Shown: positions 1-7,163 of the stretch, in pieces | How the letters are laid out: each line of letters starts with the position of its first letter | Position numbering within the stretch: the stretch's first letter is position 1 | From: SAR86 cluster bacterium | GTDB taxonomy: Bacteria > Pseudomonadota > Gammaproteobacteria > Magnimaribacterales > D2472 | Reading direction: 5' to 3' | DNA: 12,523 nt | Assembly: GCA_016779505.1 (NCBI GenBank) | Contig: JADHNM010000032.1 | Location: 1 to 12,523, forward strand | Position numbers and translations under genes: made by a program | Notes under the pieces: generated by a model | What the model saw: only the letters and a program-made list of their open reading frames with translations | Database searches by the model: none | Told to the model about the DNA's origin: nothing

Positions 1-2284
1 TATTGATTGTTAACCAATCAGCCATAAGTTTTGTTGGAAGCTCGATTGAACCTCTGCAATTGTTTCCGCATCCTACACTAAAATATAGAGATGGATTCGA
101 TAAACTATTTACCCTCATTATAATTTCATAAAAAGGAGACTTCATGGTTGAGAGGTTAACGTGAGATTCAGCTGAAATACCAAAAGCTTGCAAAGATTGA
201 TCCTCTTTAAATATCACATTCTTTGCATCATCTTGTCGCCGATAATCAAATCTAGTTATTTTTATTTTATCGTTATTGCTAACGAAATCATCTCTTAAAA
301 CAAATTCAGGGCCAGCTTTAGTTCTAACAAATTCCTTGCCTGGTATTGCGGAAGTTCCTAGAAAAATATTTACTAAATCTAGCTTAGAATTATTATTAGT
401 TATTCGAATTCTTGAGATCTCAGTATTGGATGAATAAGACAAGCCATATCCATATGGAAATAAGGGATCGTATATGCTGTCTGTAAAATTTAATACAGAT
501 TGATCTTTAGTTTTTGGCCATGAATAAGGCAGCTTGCCAGTAAAATCGTAATTGATCTTATCGTTCTTTGTGAACATTACATCTGCAATACCCTCAACCG
601 CACTTCCAGGAAGCCAGGCAGCTATAAAGGCATCAGATGCATTTAAATGCCTATTAACCACCAAAGGCCTACCAGATAAAAAGATACTAACAGTGGGAAT
701 GCTTTGTGCATTCATTGCTTCAAGAAATGGCAAGAATTTAGGATCAGTTGCTGCAAAGGATACGTCTTTTAAATCCCCAAGCATTTCTGCATATGGCTCC
801 TCACCAAAAACACCTATAACAACATCCGGATCTTTGGTAAATTTTCCATTATTTGAAAATTCAACTGTTCCACCTGATGAAAGGATAGTCTGTTCCAATG
901 CCTCGTAAATTGAATTTACATTCACAAAATCACTGTTTAAATTTTCTCTTCCTTGCCAAGTAATCGTCCATCCGCCAGTTTGAGAAGAAATTTTCTTAGC
1001 TGCATCTCCAATAATTCCTATATGTTGTGTGGGATTTAATGGAAGTAAACTATTATTGTTTTTTAATAAAACAAGTGACTCCCTGACTGCTTGTCTGGCC
1101 AAAGCGATGTGCTTTGGATGGCCTAGATAATTTTCTTTAAATTCATGAGGAACTCTTCCATTAAATAAGCCAAGCCTAGATTTTACAGTTAAAATATTTC
1201 GCACGGCCTCATCAAGCCTAGCTTCAGAAATTTCTCCGGACTTCACTTGGTTGATGGTATTTCGAAGGAGATCTTTCCAATTCTCAGGAACCATAAACAT
1301 ATCTACGCCAGCATTAAAAGACTGAGCACATTTTGCATTTGAACATCCCTCCACTTGACCATGGCCATTCCAATCGCCAACAACGAATCCATCAAATTGC
1401 ATATCTTTTTTTAATATATCTGTAAGTAATTTCTCATAACCATGAAGCTTTTGACCGTTCCAAGAATTAAAACTAGCCATAACTGTTTGAGCACATGCAT
1501 CCAAGGCATCAAAATATGGATATCCATGCAATTCCCGTAAACCTATTTCTGAGATTCTAGTATTTCCTTGATCAATTCCTTCAAAGGTCCCACCATCACC
1601 CATAAAATGTTTTGCAGTAGCAATTACATGATTGTTATCTAGCAAAGTCTCTCCCTCGCCTTGAAGCCCAAGAATAAATGCTTTGCCCAATCTAGATACA
1701 AGTTCTGGGTCTTCGGAAAATCCTTCGTAAGTTCTGCCCCATCGATCATCCTGAGGAACTGCAATAGTTGGTGCAAATGTCCAAACCACTCCAGTAGATA
1801 AAACTTCAAGGGCTATGACCTCACCAATACTTCTAATTAAATCTTCATTACCGGTAGCTCCTAGGCCTATGTTATGTGGAAATAGGGTTGCACCTATAAC
1901 ATTATTATGACCATGGACTGCATCGGTCCCCCATAAAACAGGTACCTTGATACCCTTATAGGTTGGAGAGGCATCATAAAATTCTTTACTTAGCTTTTTC
2001 CAATCATCAACAGAACTATATTTATCTCCATTTGGAGCAGTATTCCCTCCATTTAAAACAGAGCCAATTTTAAATTTCTTTACATCTTCTGGTGAAATAA
2101 AATCTAAATCCCCCTGAATAACTTGCCCTACTTTCTCCTCAACTGTCATCCCATCTATTAACTGCTCTATAAGATCAGAATTATTAAAATTTTTATATTC
2201 GCAAGAATTGGTCCTGGTCCAATCCACTTGTCCAAAAATAGTTGGTACATGAAATAATAAAATGATTAAAAATAAATTTTTCAT
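1..2284 (-). CDS. Secreted GH3 beta-glucosidase / exo-beta-glucanase, 3' end beyond window
   Basis: Glycoside hydrolase family 3, closest in feel to marine ExoP-type exo-1,3/1,4-beta-glucanases; it would remove glucose from the non-reducing end of beta-glucans or oligosaccharides. The minus-strand frame is open from ATG 2284 to the left edge (761 codons, no stop), so the C-terminus is missing; from my memory of ExoP (about 840 residues) perhaps 80 residues are lost. Residues 1-18 look like a Sec signal peptide (MKNLFLIILLF..TIFG, likely cut before Q19) without a lipobox, so export is expected. The (beta/alpha)8 domain covers about 35-370, with DAVHGHNN (121-128), AKHFMGDGG (224-232) and the nucleophile in VVGDWNGH (D304). 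The second domain (about 395-615) has GEEPYAEMLGD (494-504), which should hold the acid/base Glu, most likely E500, and SGRPLVV (537-543). Residues after 620 resemble the ExoP C-terminal region. AAGGAG lies just before ATG, 12 bases after the lactonase stop. It is the last visible gene of the uptake operon. Confidence 0.93.
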   Translation of the reverse strand, partial: MKNLFLIILLFHVPTIFGQVDWTRTNSCEYKNFNNSDLIEQLIDGMTVEEKVGQVIQGDLDFISPEDVKKFKIGSVLNGGNTAPNGDKYSSVDDWKKLSKEFYDASPTYKGIKVPVLWGTDAVHGHNNVIGATLFPHNIGLGATGNEDLIRSIGEVIALEVLSTGVVWTFAPTIAVPQDDRWGRTYEGFSEDPELVSRLGKAFILGLQGEGETLLDNNHVIATAKHFMGDGGTFEGIDQGNTRISEIGLRELHGYPYFDALDACAQTVMASFNSWNGQKLHGYEKLLTDILKKDMQFDGFVVGDWNGHGQVEGCSNAKCAQSFNAGVDMFMVPENWKDLLRNTINQVKSGEISEARLDEAVRNILTVKSRLGLFNGRVPHEFKENYLGHPKHIALARQAVRESLVLLKNNNSLLPLNPTQHIGIIGDAAKKISSQTGGWTITWQGRENLNSDFVNVNSIYEALEQTILSSGGTVEFSNNGKFTKDPDVVIGVFGEEPYAEMLGDLKDVSFAATDPKFLPFLEAMNAQSIPTVSIFLSGRPLVVNRHLNASDAFIAAWLPGSAVEGIADVMFTKNDKINYDFTGKLPYSWPKTKDQSVLNFTDSIYDPLFPYGYGLSYSSNTEISRIRITNNNSKLDLVNIFLGTSAIPGKEFVRTKAGPEFVLRDDFVSNNDKIKITRFDYRRQDDAKNVIFKEDQSLQAFGISAESHVNLSTMKSPFYEIIMRVNSLSNPSLYFSVGCGNNCRGSIELPTKLMADWLTIN

Positions 2285-2296
2285 ACTCTCTCCTTA

Positions 2297-2935
2297 TTAA
2301 AAATCTAAATCTGAAAATTCAATCTTAGTTCTCTCTTGAGTTAACAAAAAATGCAGTGGTAACTGGTTATCTTTATATGCTCTTTCAACAATTTTTCTTT
2401 TATCAGAGTTTGGTACTAATAAAATACATCTCTTTGTATCGATCAGCATAGATAAGTTCATAGAAATTCTTTTATGACTAGGTGAGCCTAGGTCCTGGTC
2501 TGAGACTATGATAGATGGTGAGGTATATGCATCGAAGGCCAAGGCATTGTTCAGTTGAGCTGGAAACAATGATGCAAAATGACCATCATTTCCTAATCCA
2601 AGAAGAACCACATCAAATGGACGTCTTATATCCTTTATTGTGATTTTTGAATCATTCAGCGAATAGAATGAAGCTGAACTGGCATTGTTTTTTAGTAAAT
2701 GGAGTTGAATTAAATAATTGTTTGAATCCTGATGATCTGAAGGAACAACCCTATCATCGCCTAAAAAAATTGATACTTTAGACCAATCTAAATCTTTATT
2801 ACTTAAATTATCATAAAGCGGCAATGGGCTGCTTCCCCCGCATACAACAAAGGATGCATAACCATTCAAATTAATACTTGCACTTAATGAAGCAGCAATT
2901 GATTGAGATAAATTATCTACAGTAAAATCTTTCAA
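2297..2935 (-). CDS. pgl: 6-phosphogluconolactonase (SOL/DevB type)
   Basis: Cytosolic hydrolase that opens 6-phosphoglucono-1,5-lactone to 6-phosphogluconate, the step between Zwf and Edd. The 212 residues are slightly short for the DevB/SOL family (about 220-240). Family blocks appear in order: VVCGGSSPLPLYDNL (30-44, sugar-phosphate loop), LGDDRVVPSDHQDSNN (58-73), LGLGNDGHFASLFP (112-125, with the conserved DGH and ASLFP) and HKRISMNLSML (154-164). The start is TTG at 2933-2935. An in-frame TAA lies 6 bases upstream and there is no ATG or GTG between, so TTG is the first possible start and gives the expected N-terminus. No Shine-Dalgarno sequence is visible, and the glucokinase stop is only 2 bases upstream, so translation is probably coupled. 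Its split from zwf, which sits on the other arm of the locus, is unusual for an ED cluster but consistent with shared regulation. Confidence 0.93.
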   Translation of the reverse strand: MKDFTVDNLSQSIAASLSASINLNGYASFVVCGGSSPLPLYDNLSNKDLDWSKVSIFLGDDRVVPSDHQDSNNYLIQLHLLKNNASSASFYSLNDSKITIKDIRRPFDVVLLGLGNDGHFASLFPAQLNNALAFDAYTSPSIIVSDQDLGSPSHKRISMNLSMLIDTKRCILLVPNSDKRKIVERAYKDNQLPLHFLLTQERTKIEFSDLDF

Positions 2936-2937
2936 GG

Positions 2938-3888
2938 TTAGTTAAGATTTTGACTAATTTTGTTAATAAAATTTAAGCTGCCATGCAAACAAGTCATTTC
3001 TTGGTTGATTAATGCTATTGGCATTTGCTTCAGAACATCTGCATGCAATGATTTTCTATTAACTACAAAATTTCTCATAAACAAATCAAGATCAATGAAT
3101 TCTTTTAAAGAACGCATTAAACCTCCAGCAAGATAAATGCCTTTTCCTGGCATATAAGCCAATGCAAGTTCAGAGAGTATTTGGGCAAGCGATGTTAAAA
3201 AGACATCTACACTCTTTTGAGCAAATTGATCAGAATGATAGCTACCCACAATCTCTTCTGGAGAGATATCTTTGTCTGCAAAAAGTGAATAAATTTTTGC
3301 CAGTCCACCACCTGATATTAAATCTTCAACAACATTAAAATCTTTTTTATTTTCCAAGCCAAGTTCTGAAAATAGCTCAGGAATACTGAATGAGCTATTT
3401 CCAATTTCTGTTGGGAGCACTATGCTCTCTCTAATTACCTGAGCCGCACCTAGCCCAGTGCCTGGACCCAAGATTAGAGCCGTTTCATTGAAGGCGTTGC
3501 CATCGTTAATAAAGCTCATCTCATCTTTCTTAAAAAGCGACAAGCCATGTCCTATTGACTCCCAATCATTAAGTATGTGACAAGAATCAACTTTGAACTT
3601 TTTTAGAATCTCAGCCTCATCTATTTTAAATTCTCTATTTGTCATTGCTATAGAGTGATGAAGTTTAGGACCGGCAATAGAAAATACTAAGTGTTTAATT
3701 GATGCGTCTTCATCCAAAAATTTCTGCAGCATTTGATCAAAAGAGGCCAAGCAATCAAGATTTTGTTTATACGGATTAATAAGTGAACTGGAGCCTATAT
3801 CCGCTGAGGCTGTTCTAATATTTGTACCGCCTATGTCTATCAACAAGACTCTTGAGTTTATAAAAGCTACCTGGGGATCAATTACCAT
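2938..3888 (-). CDS. glk: Glucokinase, Proteobacteria type
   Basis: ATP-dependent phosphorylation of glucose to glucose-6-phosphate in the cytoplasm. With ATG at 3888 the protein has 316 residues, close to E. coli Glk (321). Blocks in order: LLIDIGGTNIR (15-25, phosphate loop), HILNDWESIGHGL (104-116, with D108 as the likely catalytic base), LILGPGTGLGAA (138-149, second phosphate block), PTEIGNSSF (159-167, sugar site), LISGGGLAKIYSLF (190-203) and GIYLAGGLMRSL (250-261). In E. coli the sugar block is EGGH, where Glu157 and His160 contact glucose; here the aligned residues are E161 and N164, so the His appears replaced by Asn. The frame stays open to a TTG at 3921, which would overlap the symporter by 40 bases and add 11 residues. 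I prefer the ATG because it overlaps the symporter stop by only 7 bases (ATGGTAA) and gives the usual short N-terminus. No Shine-Dalgarno sequence is visible, so translation is likely coupled. Confidence 0.94.
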   Translation of the reverse strand: MVIDPQVAFINSRVLLIDIGGTNIRTASADIGSSSLINPYKQNLDCLASFDQMLQKFLDEDASIKHLVFSIAGPKLHHSIAMTNREFKIDEAEILKKFKVDSCHILNDWESIGHGLSLFKKDEMSFINDGNAFNETALILGPGTGLGAAQVIRESIVLPTEIGNSSFSIPELFSELGLENKKDFNVVEDLISGGGLAKIYSLFADKDISPEEIVGSYHSDQFAQKSVDVFLTSLAQILSELALAYMPGKGIYLAGGLMRSLKEFIDLDLFMRNFVVNRKSLHADVLKQMPIALINQEMTCLHGSLNFINKISQNLN

Positions 3889-5447
3889 AGCAATGAATAA
3901 GTAATGATTAGAATGATACAAATAATCACAGTGCTGATATTGAATGATTTCTCAGTCCTGAAATTAATACCAGATATATCTATTGCTTTTTCTTGATCGT
4001 TATATCCTTGAAGTAAGGAAGTTATATAGCATGCAAAACCTGAGACTAAGAATACGACCCCCATCCTATGAATAAAAGGATATTCAGGAAAAACAAGGAA
4101 GATAAATAGAGATAAAATCAAAGACATGATTGCTGCGACTAAAACACTTAAAGTTGTAGCTTTTTTCCAAAATAAAGCAACCAAAAAGATCACTAAAATT
4201 CCTGGGGTAAAAAACCCAGTGAAGTTTTGAATGTATTGAAATGCAGATTCCATACTACCAAGCAATGGTTGTGCGCAAAGGACCGCAATAAATAATGAAA
4301 TCCAAGCCATGTTCCTGCCAACATTAACTAACTTTTGGTCTGAAGGTTTTGAATTAACAAAACTGCGGTAGATATCCATGGTAAAAATTGTACTGACACT
4401 ATTCGTCATAGACGCCAGTGAGGATACTATTGCCGCAACCAGTGCTGCAAAAGTTAAGCCCAGCAGACCGTTAGGCAATAAGGACATCATCATGGGGTAT
4501 GCTTGGTCTGATTTTTCTAGCGTAGGATAAATAACAGCTGCACAGATTCCTGGAAGCACAACTACGAATGGCATTAAAAGTTTTAAATAGGCGGCAAACA
4601 TGACACCTTTTTGCGCTTCAGGCAATGATTTGGCCCCTAAAGCTCTTTGCGTTATGTATTGATTGAACCCCCAATACGCAAAATGGGCTATCCATAAACC
4701 TCCAATCAAAACCCAAACTCCCGGCAGGTCCTTATAAGCTGGATGATCAGCAGACAAAATCATATCAAATTTTTCAGGAAGCAATTGATAAACTTGGCCC
4801 AAGCCATTGATCACTCCTGCACCATCAGATATTTGATTCAATGCGATATAAGACACAGATAAGCCGCCAAAAATTAACAATATAACTTGGATGATATCTG
4901 TCATAGCTACTGCTTTAAGTCCGCCCCAAAGTGAATAAGCTAAAGAAAGAAGGGCTAAGAGCACCAAGCCATAAAATAAATCTAAACCTGTTAATGAATT
5001 AATTGCCAGTGAGCCAAGCCATAAAACACTTGTCAAATTTATAAATATGTATACTGCCAACCAAAAGAAGGAAAGCACAAGACTGACTCTTTTATCGAAT
5101 CTTTGCTCAAGAAACTGAGGCATTGTATAAATTTGTTTTTCAAGAAACAGTGGCAAGAAATACTTCGCCATCACTATCAAAGCTATAGCCGCCGTTAATT
5201 CATAAGTTGCTATTGCCATGCCCACAACAAAACCTTGGCCGGACATTCCAATAATTTGTTCTGCTGAAATATTTGCAGCAATTAAAGAGGCTCCAATTGC
5301 CCACCATGGTAAAGATCTACCTGCTAAAAAATAATCTTCTGCTGTTTTTTCAATGCCTTGTTGAGATCGAGAAACATATTGAGCCAGAAAAATTATTCCA
5401 ACACAGTAAAAAGCGACAATGAATATGTCTAAATTACTAAACAACAT
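3882..5447 (-). CDS. Sodium/sugar symporter, SSS family (vSGLT-like)
   Basis: Inner-membrane Na+-coupled sugar transporter of the solute:sodium symporter family, very similar by eye to Vibrio vSGLT along its whole length. It should import the glucose released by the GH3 enzyme. About 13 hydrophobic segments span 521 residues. Recalling the vSGLT structure, the Na+ site residues are kept (A57, I60, A339, S342, S343), as are sugar contacts N59, Q64, E83, Y258, K289 and Q407. Two contacts differ: vSGLT Ser91 aligns with A86 and Asn260 with H255. The protein ends at YSLLW, about where vSGLT begins its final extra membrane segment, so that segment is absent; bacterial SSS members vary here. ATG 5447 is preceded by a GGGTGG ribosome site. 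It is the first gene of the uptake operon, with the glucokinase ATG overlapping its stop. An operator palindrome lies 17 bases before the start codon. Substrate is inferred; galactose is possible, but the adjacent glk favours glucose. Confidence 0.93.
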   Translation of the reverse strand: MLFSNLDIFIVAFYCVGIIFLAQYVSRSQQGIEKTAEDYFLAGRSLPWWAIGASLIAANISAEQIIGMSGQGFVVGMAIATYELTAAIALIVMAKYFLPLFLEKQIYTMPQFLEQRFDKRVSLVLSFFWLAVYIFINLTSVLWLGSLAINSLTGLDLFYGLVLLALLSLAYSLWGGLKAVAMTDIIQVILLIFGGLSVSYIALNQISDGAGVINGLGQVYQLLPEKFDMILSADHPAYKDLPGVWVLIGGLWIAHFAYWGFNQYITQRALGAKSLPEAQKGVMFAAYLKLLMPFVVVLPGICAAVIYPTLEKSDQAYPMMMSLLPNGLLGLTFAALVAAIVSSLASMTNSVSTIFTMDIYRSFVNSKPSDQKLVNVGRNMAWISLFIAVLCAQPLLGSMESAFQYIQNFTGFFTPGILVIFLVALFWKKATTLSVLVAAIMSLILSLFIFLVFPEYPFIHRMGVVFLVSGFACYITSLLQGYNDQEKAIDISGINFRTEKSFNISTVIICIILIITYSLLW

Positions 5448-5533
5448 TAATACACCACCCTATTGATATCGTTGTCAAAGAACATACATTATCGTTAAAA
5501 TAGTAAGATAAGGCAATCATATTAAAAAAAAGC
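5448..5533. promoter_or_regulatory. Divergent control region between symporter and lacI-type gene
   Basis: This 86-base gap holds control signals for both neighbours. Minus strand: TTGCCT (5511-5516) and GATAAT (5488-5493) with a 17-base spacer make a good candidate sigma70 promoter for the symporter operon, with a start near 5481. Plus strand: TTGTCA (5472-5477) and TAAAAT (5496-5501) with an 18-base spacer make a candidate promoter for the regulator gene. The palindrome at 5464-5477 would sit just downstream of the symporter start and over the -35 of the regulator promoter. Box assignments are by eye. Confidence 0.6.
5464..5477. promoter_or_regulatory. LacI-type operator, site A (TGATATCGTTGTCA)
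   Basis: A 14-base inverted repeat with half-sites TGATA and TGTCA around a central CG, the usual form of LacI-family operators. It is imperfect at one position (T where site B has C). The 20 bases at 5462-5481 match 8615-8634 at 18 positions, in the same orientation. It lies between a LacI-family gene and the sugar operon, so autoregulation plus repression of uptake is the natural reading. Confidence 0.75.
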
Positions 5534-6541
5534 ATGACGGTTACTATCAAAGATGTCTCAAAAGATGCAGCAGTATCAATTAAAACTGTATCAAGAGTTA
5601 TTAATAACGAAGCAAATGTTGCAGAAACAACAAAAGAGAAAGTACTGTCATCTGTTAAAAAACTTGGTTTTAAACCCAATAAAAGCGCCCAAAGCCTTAG
5701 ATCAAAAAAGTCCTATATGCTTGCATTACTATATGATAATCCCAACAAATCTTATTTAGCTGATGTTCAGAGTGGCATCTTTAATGCTTGCAAAAGCACT
5801 GGTTACAATTTGGTTGTTCAAGAATGTGATTATAAATCCAGCGAATTAAAAACAGACATTGTTAAGTTTGTTGAAGATTTTAGAATAGATGGTTTAATTG
5901 TTACCCCTCCCCTCAGTGACATGGAGGATTTCCTACAAAACCTAGATAGCCATGAAATAGAATATTCAGTAATCGCCCCTAGTACAATGAACCCAGAATC
6001 CCTCTATGTTTCCTCAAATGACTATGAAGCTGCATATTCTCTAACCTCTGAAATTATCAAGCACGGTCATAAAGATATAGGTTTTATAAAAGGCCATCCA
6101 AAACATTCGGCATCTCATTTACGATTCAATGGTTTTATTGATGCAATTAAAAATAATGGAATAGAGATCAATGAAGATTGGGTCAAGCAAGGTAATTTTA
6201 GTTTTAAATCAGGTTTTGATGCTGGAGTTGAAATTTTTCATTCTGAAAAAATTCCTACAGCAATTTTTGCAAGTAATGACTCTATGGCTGCGGGGATTAT
6301 GAAATCTGCTCAAATGAAAGGTCTGCAAGTGCCGCATGACCTCTCTCTAGCTGGATTTGATGACTCCCCTATTGCTCATCAGATATGGCCAGCCTTAACA
6401 ACTGTCAAGCAACCTGTAGAAAAAATGGCAGCACATGCTGCAAAAATACTGATTGCTAAATTTGATGGTTTGGCAGAACAAACAAAATCTAAAGAATTTA
6501 AATCAGAGCTGATAGTTAGAGAATCTTTAAAGACCTTATAA
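5534..6541 (+). CDS. LacI-family sugar-responsive transcriptional repressor
   Basis: DNA-binding repressor of the LacI/GalR family, 335 residues, the usual length. Residues 4-24 form the helix-turn-helix (TIKDVSKDAAVSIKTVSRVIN), followed by a hinge helix at about 49-58 (NKSAQSLRSK) with L55 in the position that wedges into the central CG step of the operator. The effector domain is a periplasmic-binding-protein fold from about 62 on. It includes FASNDSMAAGIM (about 247-258) and LSLAGFDDSPIAHQIWPALTTVKQP (about 272-296), typical of sugar-binding members of the family. The effector cannot be read from the sequence; glucose, glucose-6-phosphate, KDPG or a disaccharide are candidates given the neighbours. 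Two matching operators, one upstream of this gene and one between pyk and zwf, suggest it controls itself and both arms of the locus. The ATG at 5534 gives the standard N-terminus, although no strong ribosome site is visible. The stop abuts the stop of the convergent marC-type gene. Confidence 0.93.
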   Translation: MTVTIKDVSKDAAVSIKTVSRVINNEANVAETTKEKVLSSVKKLGFKPNKSAQSLRSKKSYMLALLYDNPNKSYLADVQSGIFNACKSTGYNLVVQECDYKSSELKTDIVKFVEDFRIDGLIVTPPLSDMEDFLQNLDSHEIEYSVIAPSTMNPESLYVSSNDYEAAYSLTSEIIKHGHKDIGFIKGHPKHSASHLRFNGFIDAIKNNGIEINEDWVKQGNFSFKSGFDAGVEIFHSEKIPTAIFASNDSMAAGIMKSAQMKGLQVPHDLSLAGFDDSPIAHQIWPALTTVKQPVEKMAAHAAKILIAKFDGLAEQTKSKEFKSELIVRESLKTL

Positions 6542-7162
6542 TTTAAAAGATTCAATCACGCCTGCAACCACAAACTCTATTGCTAAAGCTCCAAGCAGTA
6601 TTCCAAAAATCTTTTGAACAACAATTATAATTGTTGGTCCAACTTTTGCTGAAAGGCTCGCTGAAAGCCACATTGCAAAGGCGACCAAAATAATAATGAT
6701 TAAAATTGGAAGGAAATTAATTAAAATTTGAGTTAGATCGCTTGAGTTTGATTCAGCAATTAGCAAAGCTGTAGTCATAGCGCCCGGCCCTGCAATCAGT
6801 GGAATTGCCAATGGAAATATTGCAATAGACTGAATAGATTCATCATCTAAAGCCACCTCAGCAGTATGCTGTCTTCTAGATTGCCTTTGCTCCAAAACCA
6901 TTTGAAATGCAATTGCAATTAAAAATAATCCACCAATGATTTTAAATGAGCTCATAGAGATACCCATTAGATCAAGCACTGAAGTTCCAAATAAATAAAA
7001 TAGCGCTAAAATAAAAAAAGATACTATTGTTGCCTGAATATAGATTCTTTTTACATCCTTTTTATTTAAACCCTGTGTAAGACTTGCAAAGATAGGCACA
7101 AGTGCAATTGGATCAACTGCAACAAATAACAAAATAGTATTCTCTAGGACTTGATCAAACAT
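6536..7162 (-). CDS. MarC-family integral membrane protein
   Basis: Six hydrophobic segments (about 8-28, 43-60, 71-90, 112-137, 146-168 and 181-203) in 208 residues, with the MarC-family hallmarks: a VDPIALVPIF block in segment 1 (15-24), a GGLFLIAIAFQM block in segment 3 (77-88) and PLIAGPGAMTT (121-131) in segment 4. The hydrophilic loop at 91-111 is probably cytoplasmic. The biochemical role of the family is not established; the old link to multiple antibiotic resistance in E. coli was withdrawn. The gene starts one base after the pyruvate kinase stop, so the two are co-transcribed, but I see no reason to place it in sugar catabolism. Its TAA lies back to back with the TAA of the lacI-type gene, and the annotated spans overlap by 6 bases. 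Confidence 0.9.
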   Translation of the reverse strand: MFDQVLENTILLFVAVDPIALVPIFASLTQGLNKKDVKRIYIQATIVSFFILALFYLFGTSVLDLMGISMSSFKIIGGLFLIAIAFQMVLEQRQSRRQHTAEVALDDESIQSIAIFPLAIPLIAGPGAMTTALLIAESNSSDLTQILINFLPILIIIILVAFAMWLSASLSAKVGPTIIIVVQKIFGILLGALAIEFVVAGVIESFKL

Positions 7163-7163
7163 A

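Noticed and set aside
552..908. Plus-strand open frame of 118 codons
   Set aside because: It lies antisense inside the GH3 gene, whose minus-strand frame is open for 761 codons with clear family motifs; the plus-strand product has no recognisable domain.
2938..3921. Longer glucokinase starting at TTG 3921
   Set aside because: It would overlap the symporter by 40 bases and add 11 residues with no family counterpart; ATG 3888 at the symporter stop fits better.
5437..5679. Minus-strand open frame of 80 codons over the symporter/lacI gap
   Set aside because: It covers the promoter region and the antisense of the repressor's helix-turn-helix; no family resemblance and no ribosome site.
5553..5759. 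Plus-strand open frame of 68 codons
   Set aside because: Out-of-frame shadow of the LacI-family gene, rich in Lys and Gln from A-rich codons.
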